Below are positions 6,275 to 8,252 of a stretch of 8,252 nt of DNA, piece by piece. The notes below the pieces were generated by a model. That model searched no databases, had not been told where the DNA came from, and saw only the letters and a program-made list of their open reading frames with translations. The first letter of the stretch is position 1, and every line of letters begins with the position of its first letter. A program made the position numbers and the translations under genes. This stretch comes from Pseudonocardiales bacterium (GTDB taxonomy: Bacteria; Actinomycetota; Actinomycetes; Mycobacteriales; Pseudonocardiaceae), in the NCBI GenBank assembly GCA_025465385.1, contig JAODNG010000531.1, positions 1-8,252 on the forward strand, in the 5' to 3' direction.

Positions 6275-6687
6275 GCCATGACGAGGGTGCCGCCGCCACC
6301 CGGGAACTGCTCGACGCCGCCCGAACAGCGTTGGAGCGCTACCAGGACGTCAAGGTCGACGAGGACGGCTCCCTGACCTTCCAGCACGCCGACGTGCCGT
6401 GCGCGGTGCAGGCGGTGGAGCTCGCCGAGGGCCTGGCGATGCTCAGTTTGACCTGCGTGGTCGCGTGGGACGTTCCCGATGACGGCGAGCTGGCCGAGCG
6501 CGTCGCCAGCCGGGCCGGGCAGGGCTTGTTCGGCACCTTGGGGCTGGTCCGTACCGAGCGCGGGGCGGACGTGACAATGCGTTATGCGTTCCCGGCTGCC
6601 GGGCTGGAGACGATGCCGCTGGGTACGCTGCTCATGCTTGTGGTGTCCGCGGCCTCGCAGGTACGCGGCGAGCTGCTGCCTGCCTGA
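6271..6687 (+). CDS. conserved hypothetical protein, YbjN/type III chaperone-like fold (inferred)
   Basis: I do not recognise a characterised homologue for this 138-residue acidic, soluble protein. Its position right after uppS is like that of Rv2360c in M. tuberculosis, though sequence similarity was not tested. Read by eye, the order is helix (8-23), three strands (about 28-62), helix (71-85), two strands (88-107) and a C-terminal helix (114-134). That is the alpha-beta3-alpha-beta2-alpha order of the YbjN/class I type III secretion chaperone-like fold, which in actinobacteria occurs in many small proteins of unknown role. The frame runs back to 6172, but ATG 6271 has a strong GAGGAG 8-15 nt upstream and overlaps the uppS stop. 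Its own stop overlaps the permease ATG (TGATG). Coupling on both sides suggests expression in fixed ratio with uppS and the permease. Confidence 0.75.
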   Translation: MSHDEGAAATRELLDAARTALERYQDVKVDEDGSLTFQHADVPCAVQAVELAEGLAMLSLTCVVAWDVPDDGELAERVASRAGQGLFGTLGLVRTERGADVTMRYAFPAAGLETMPLGTLLMLVVSAASQVRGELLPA

Positions 6688-7691
6688 TGGCCGCCCCGTC
6701 AAGGGCGCGGGCGACCGAGCAGCGCCGGGTCACCTCGCTTGAGGTGTTGTGCGCGGTGCTGGTGCTGGCGTTGCTGGCGCAGGGACCGCTCGTCCGAGTG
6801 TTCGACATCCCGGCCGTGCGGACCGGTGCCACGGTTTTCGTGGCGGTGTGCGTTCAGGCGATGCCGTTTCTGGTGCTGGGGGTCTTGGTCAGCGGGCTGA
6901 TCGCGGCGTTCGTGTCCCCGCTGGCGTTGCGCCGGGTGCTGCCGCGCACGACCACAGCTGCGGTACCGGTCGCCGGATTGGCCGGGATGGCGCTCCCTGG
7001 ATGCGAGTGCGCGTCGGTGCCGGTGTGCCGGCGCCTGATGCAACAAGGCGTACCGCCCGCGGCGGCGCTGGCGTTCCTGCTGGCCGCGCCCGCCGTCAAC
7101 CCGGTGGTGCTGGTGGCTACCGCGGTGGCCTTCCCGGGTGAGCCTCGGATGGTGGCGGCCCGGTTCCTCGGCTCGATGGCGACTGCACTGGTGATGGGTT
7201 GGCTATGGGCGCGTGTTGGTCGTCCGGAGTGGATCGCGCAACGGGCGCTGCGTCAGTCTGAGTGGCCGCCGGGTCGCAGTGCCTTCGCCGTGTTCACCGA
7301 GACCGCGCGGCATGACATGGTTTCCTCGGGCGGGTTCTTGGTGCTCGGCGGCCTCACCGCAGCGGTGTTGAACGTCCTGGTGCCCGCATCTTGGATGGCG
7401 TCGCTGACCGGCAACGTAGTGTTCGGGATCCTGGTGATGGCGCTGCTGGCCGTCGTGCTCGCGTTGTGCAGCGAGGCTGACGCGTTCGTCGCCGCGTCGC
7501 TGACTGCGGTACCGCTGCTGCCCCGGCTGGTGTTTCTCGTGGTCGGGCCAGCGGTGGACGTCAAGCTGGTGGCGTTGCAGGCGGGAGCGTTCGGGCGCGG
7601 CTTCGCTAGTCGCTTCGCGCCGGTGACGTTCGTGGTGGCGATCGCGTGCGGGGTGCTCGCCGGCGTGCTGGTGCTCGGGGGCGTGCCATGA
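6687..7691 (+). CDS. UPF0718/DUF318 (ArsP_1-type) permease
   Basis: A 334-residue polytopic membrane protein of the predicted permease family that includes YraQ, YcgR and the organoarsenical exporter ArsP. About eight or nine hydrophobic segments are visible, near 17-36, 47-75, 92-104, 124-149, 157-175, 215-235, 244-262, 268-290 and 310-332. Two family motifs stand out: GCECASVPV (from 105) with Cys106 and Cys108, and LCSEADAF (260-267) with Cys261 and acidic residues. Both sit in or beside membrane segments and could bind a soft metal or thiol ligand. The ATG overlaps the preceding stop by one base, and its stop overlaps the next gene by ATGA. The TIGR03943 partner directly downstream is the usual companion of this permease type. 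Substrate and direction are unknown. Confidence 0.88.
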   Translation: MAAPSRARATEQRRVTSLEVLCAVLVLALLAQGPLVRVFDIPAVRTGATVFVAVCVQAMPFLVLGVLVSGLIAAFVSPLALRRVLPRTTTAAVPVAGLAGMALPGCECASVPVCRRLMQQGVPPAAALAFLLAAPAVNPVVLVATAVAFPGEPRMVAARFLGSMATALVMGWLWARVGRPEWIAQRALRQSEWPPGRSAFAVFTETARHDMVSSGGFLVLGGLTAAVLNVLVPASWMASLTGNVVFGILVMALLAVVLALCSEADAFVAASLTAVPLLPRLVFLVVGPAVDVKLVALQAGAFGRGFASRFAPVTFVVAIACGVLAGVLVLGGVP

Positions 7692-8252
7692 GAAGGGAAA
7701 CCCAGAACGTCCTGCTGGTGCTCCTCGGTGGCGCCTTGTGCAAGATCGCGTACAACGGCAGCTTCTTGCGCTACGTCAAGCCTTCCCTGCTGCCCTTCCT
7801 CATCTGCGCGGGGGTGGTCATCCTCGCGCTGGGCCTGATCTCCATCGGTCGTGACGTGCGGGCTGGGGGCGCCGCCCCTGACCAGCATGATCACGCTGGA
7901 CGCAGTCCCTGGCTGCTGGTGCTGCCGGTGCTGGCGATCTTCCTAGTCGCGCCGCCGGCGCTCGGTGCGGACACCGTGTCCCGCTCGGCGCGGGCGGTCG
8001 CTCCGAAGCAGCCTGCCATCGCCTTCCCGCCGCTGCCCGTGGGCCCGGCTCCCGCGCTGCGGATGAGCGACTTCGTCACCCGTGCGGTATGGGACGACGC
8101 AGACAGCCTGCACGGTCGCCAGGTGCGTCTGGTCGGCTTCGTCGTGCACGGCGCTCAGGACAGCACCTATCTCGGGCGGCTGGTGATGGCCTGCTGTGCG
8201 GCGGACGTGACGCCGGTGAAGGTGCGTCTGGAGGGTTACCGCGGACTTGGGG
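7688..8252 (+). CDS. TIGR03943 (YcgQ/UPF0703-type) membrane protein, 3' end outside window
   Basis: An incomplete gene: 188 residues are visible with no stop before the window edge, and the family usually has about 50 or more further residues. ATG 7688 overlaps the permease stop. Two N-terminal hydrophobic segments (about 7-24 and 31-54) are followed by a short loop containing DQHDH (65-69), which may bind metal. A third membrane segment is at 75-94. After a Pro-rich linker, the soluble domain has LHGRQVRLVGFVVHG and the family motif MACCAAD with Cys169, Cys170 and Asp173, in an OB-like strand pattern. This protein and the permease form a recurring pair, often found near zinc-uptake genes or Fur/Zur regulators. 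Metal transport or metal-centre delivery is inferred; the substrate is not known. Confidence 0.87.
   Translation, partial: MRRETQNVLLVLLGGALCKIAYNGSFLRYVKPSLLPFLICAGVVILALGLISIGRDVRAGGAAPDQHDHAGRSPWLLVLPVLAIFLVAPPALGADTVSRSARAVAPKQPAIAFPPLPVGPAPALRMSDFVTRAVWDDADSLHGRQVRLVGFVVHGAQDSTYLGRLVMACCAADVTPVKVRLEGYRGLG

Overview
The window is a GC-rich (roughly 70% by eye) chromosomal segment of an actinobacterium. All ten protein genes lie on the + strand and are packed end to end. The order phoH - ybeY - HlyC/CorC - cytidine-deaminase-like - era - recO - uppS is the conserved actinobacterial order; from memory it corresponds to Rv2368c-Rv2361c of Mycobacterium tuberculosis. There is no amidase gene between era and recO, unlike M. 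tuberculosis, and UppS has a shorter N-terminus. These differences suggest a relative outside Mycobacterium, perhaps Pseudonocardiales or a neighbouring order. The sequence alone does not settle the species.

Layout. Positions 1-309 are non-coding. They hold an imperfect 15-bp hairpin (72-123), two small leader hairpins (161-213) and the phoH start signals. Positions 310-4618 carry phoH, ybeY, a CNNM/CorC-type membrane CBS protein, a small protein with a degenerate cytidine-deaminase-like fold, and the GTPase Era. The last three overlap by 4-8 nt. recO (4651-5403) and uppS (5471-6274) follow. The recO stop codon sits inside a very strong 26-bp hairpin (5387-5450), which ends just before the uppS ribosome binding site. 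uppS is coupled by stop/start overlaps to a YbjN-like small protein, a UPF0718/DUF318 permease and a TIGR03943 (YcgQ-type) membrane protein that runs off the right edge.

Functionally the first part is an RNA/ribosome-maturation cluster: PhoH ATPase, YbeY endoribonuclease and Era in 16S rRNA/30S maturation. RecO adds recombinational repair, and UppS supplies the polyprenyl carrier lipid for cell-wall assembly. The last two genes look like a two-component membrane system that probably handles a metal or metalloid. Its substrate is unknown, and a metal-responsive regulator may lie just beyond the window. No tRNA, rRNA, CRISPR, insertion sequence or prophage signal was seen. The points most worth follow-up are the recO/uppS hairpin, the permease-TIGR03943 pair tied to uppS, and the residue-less deaminase homologue.
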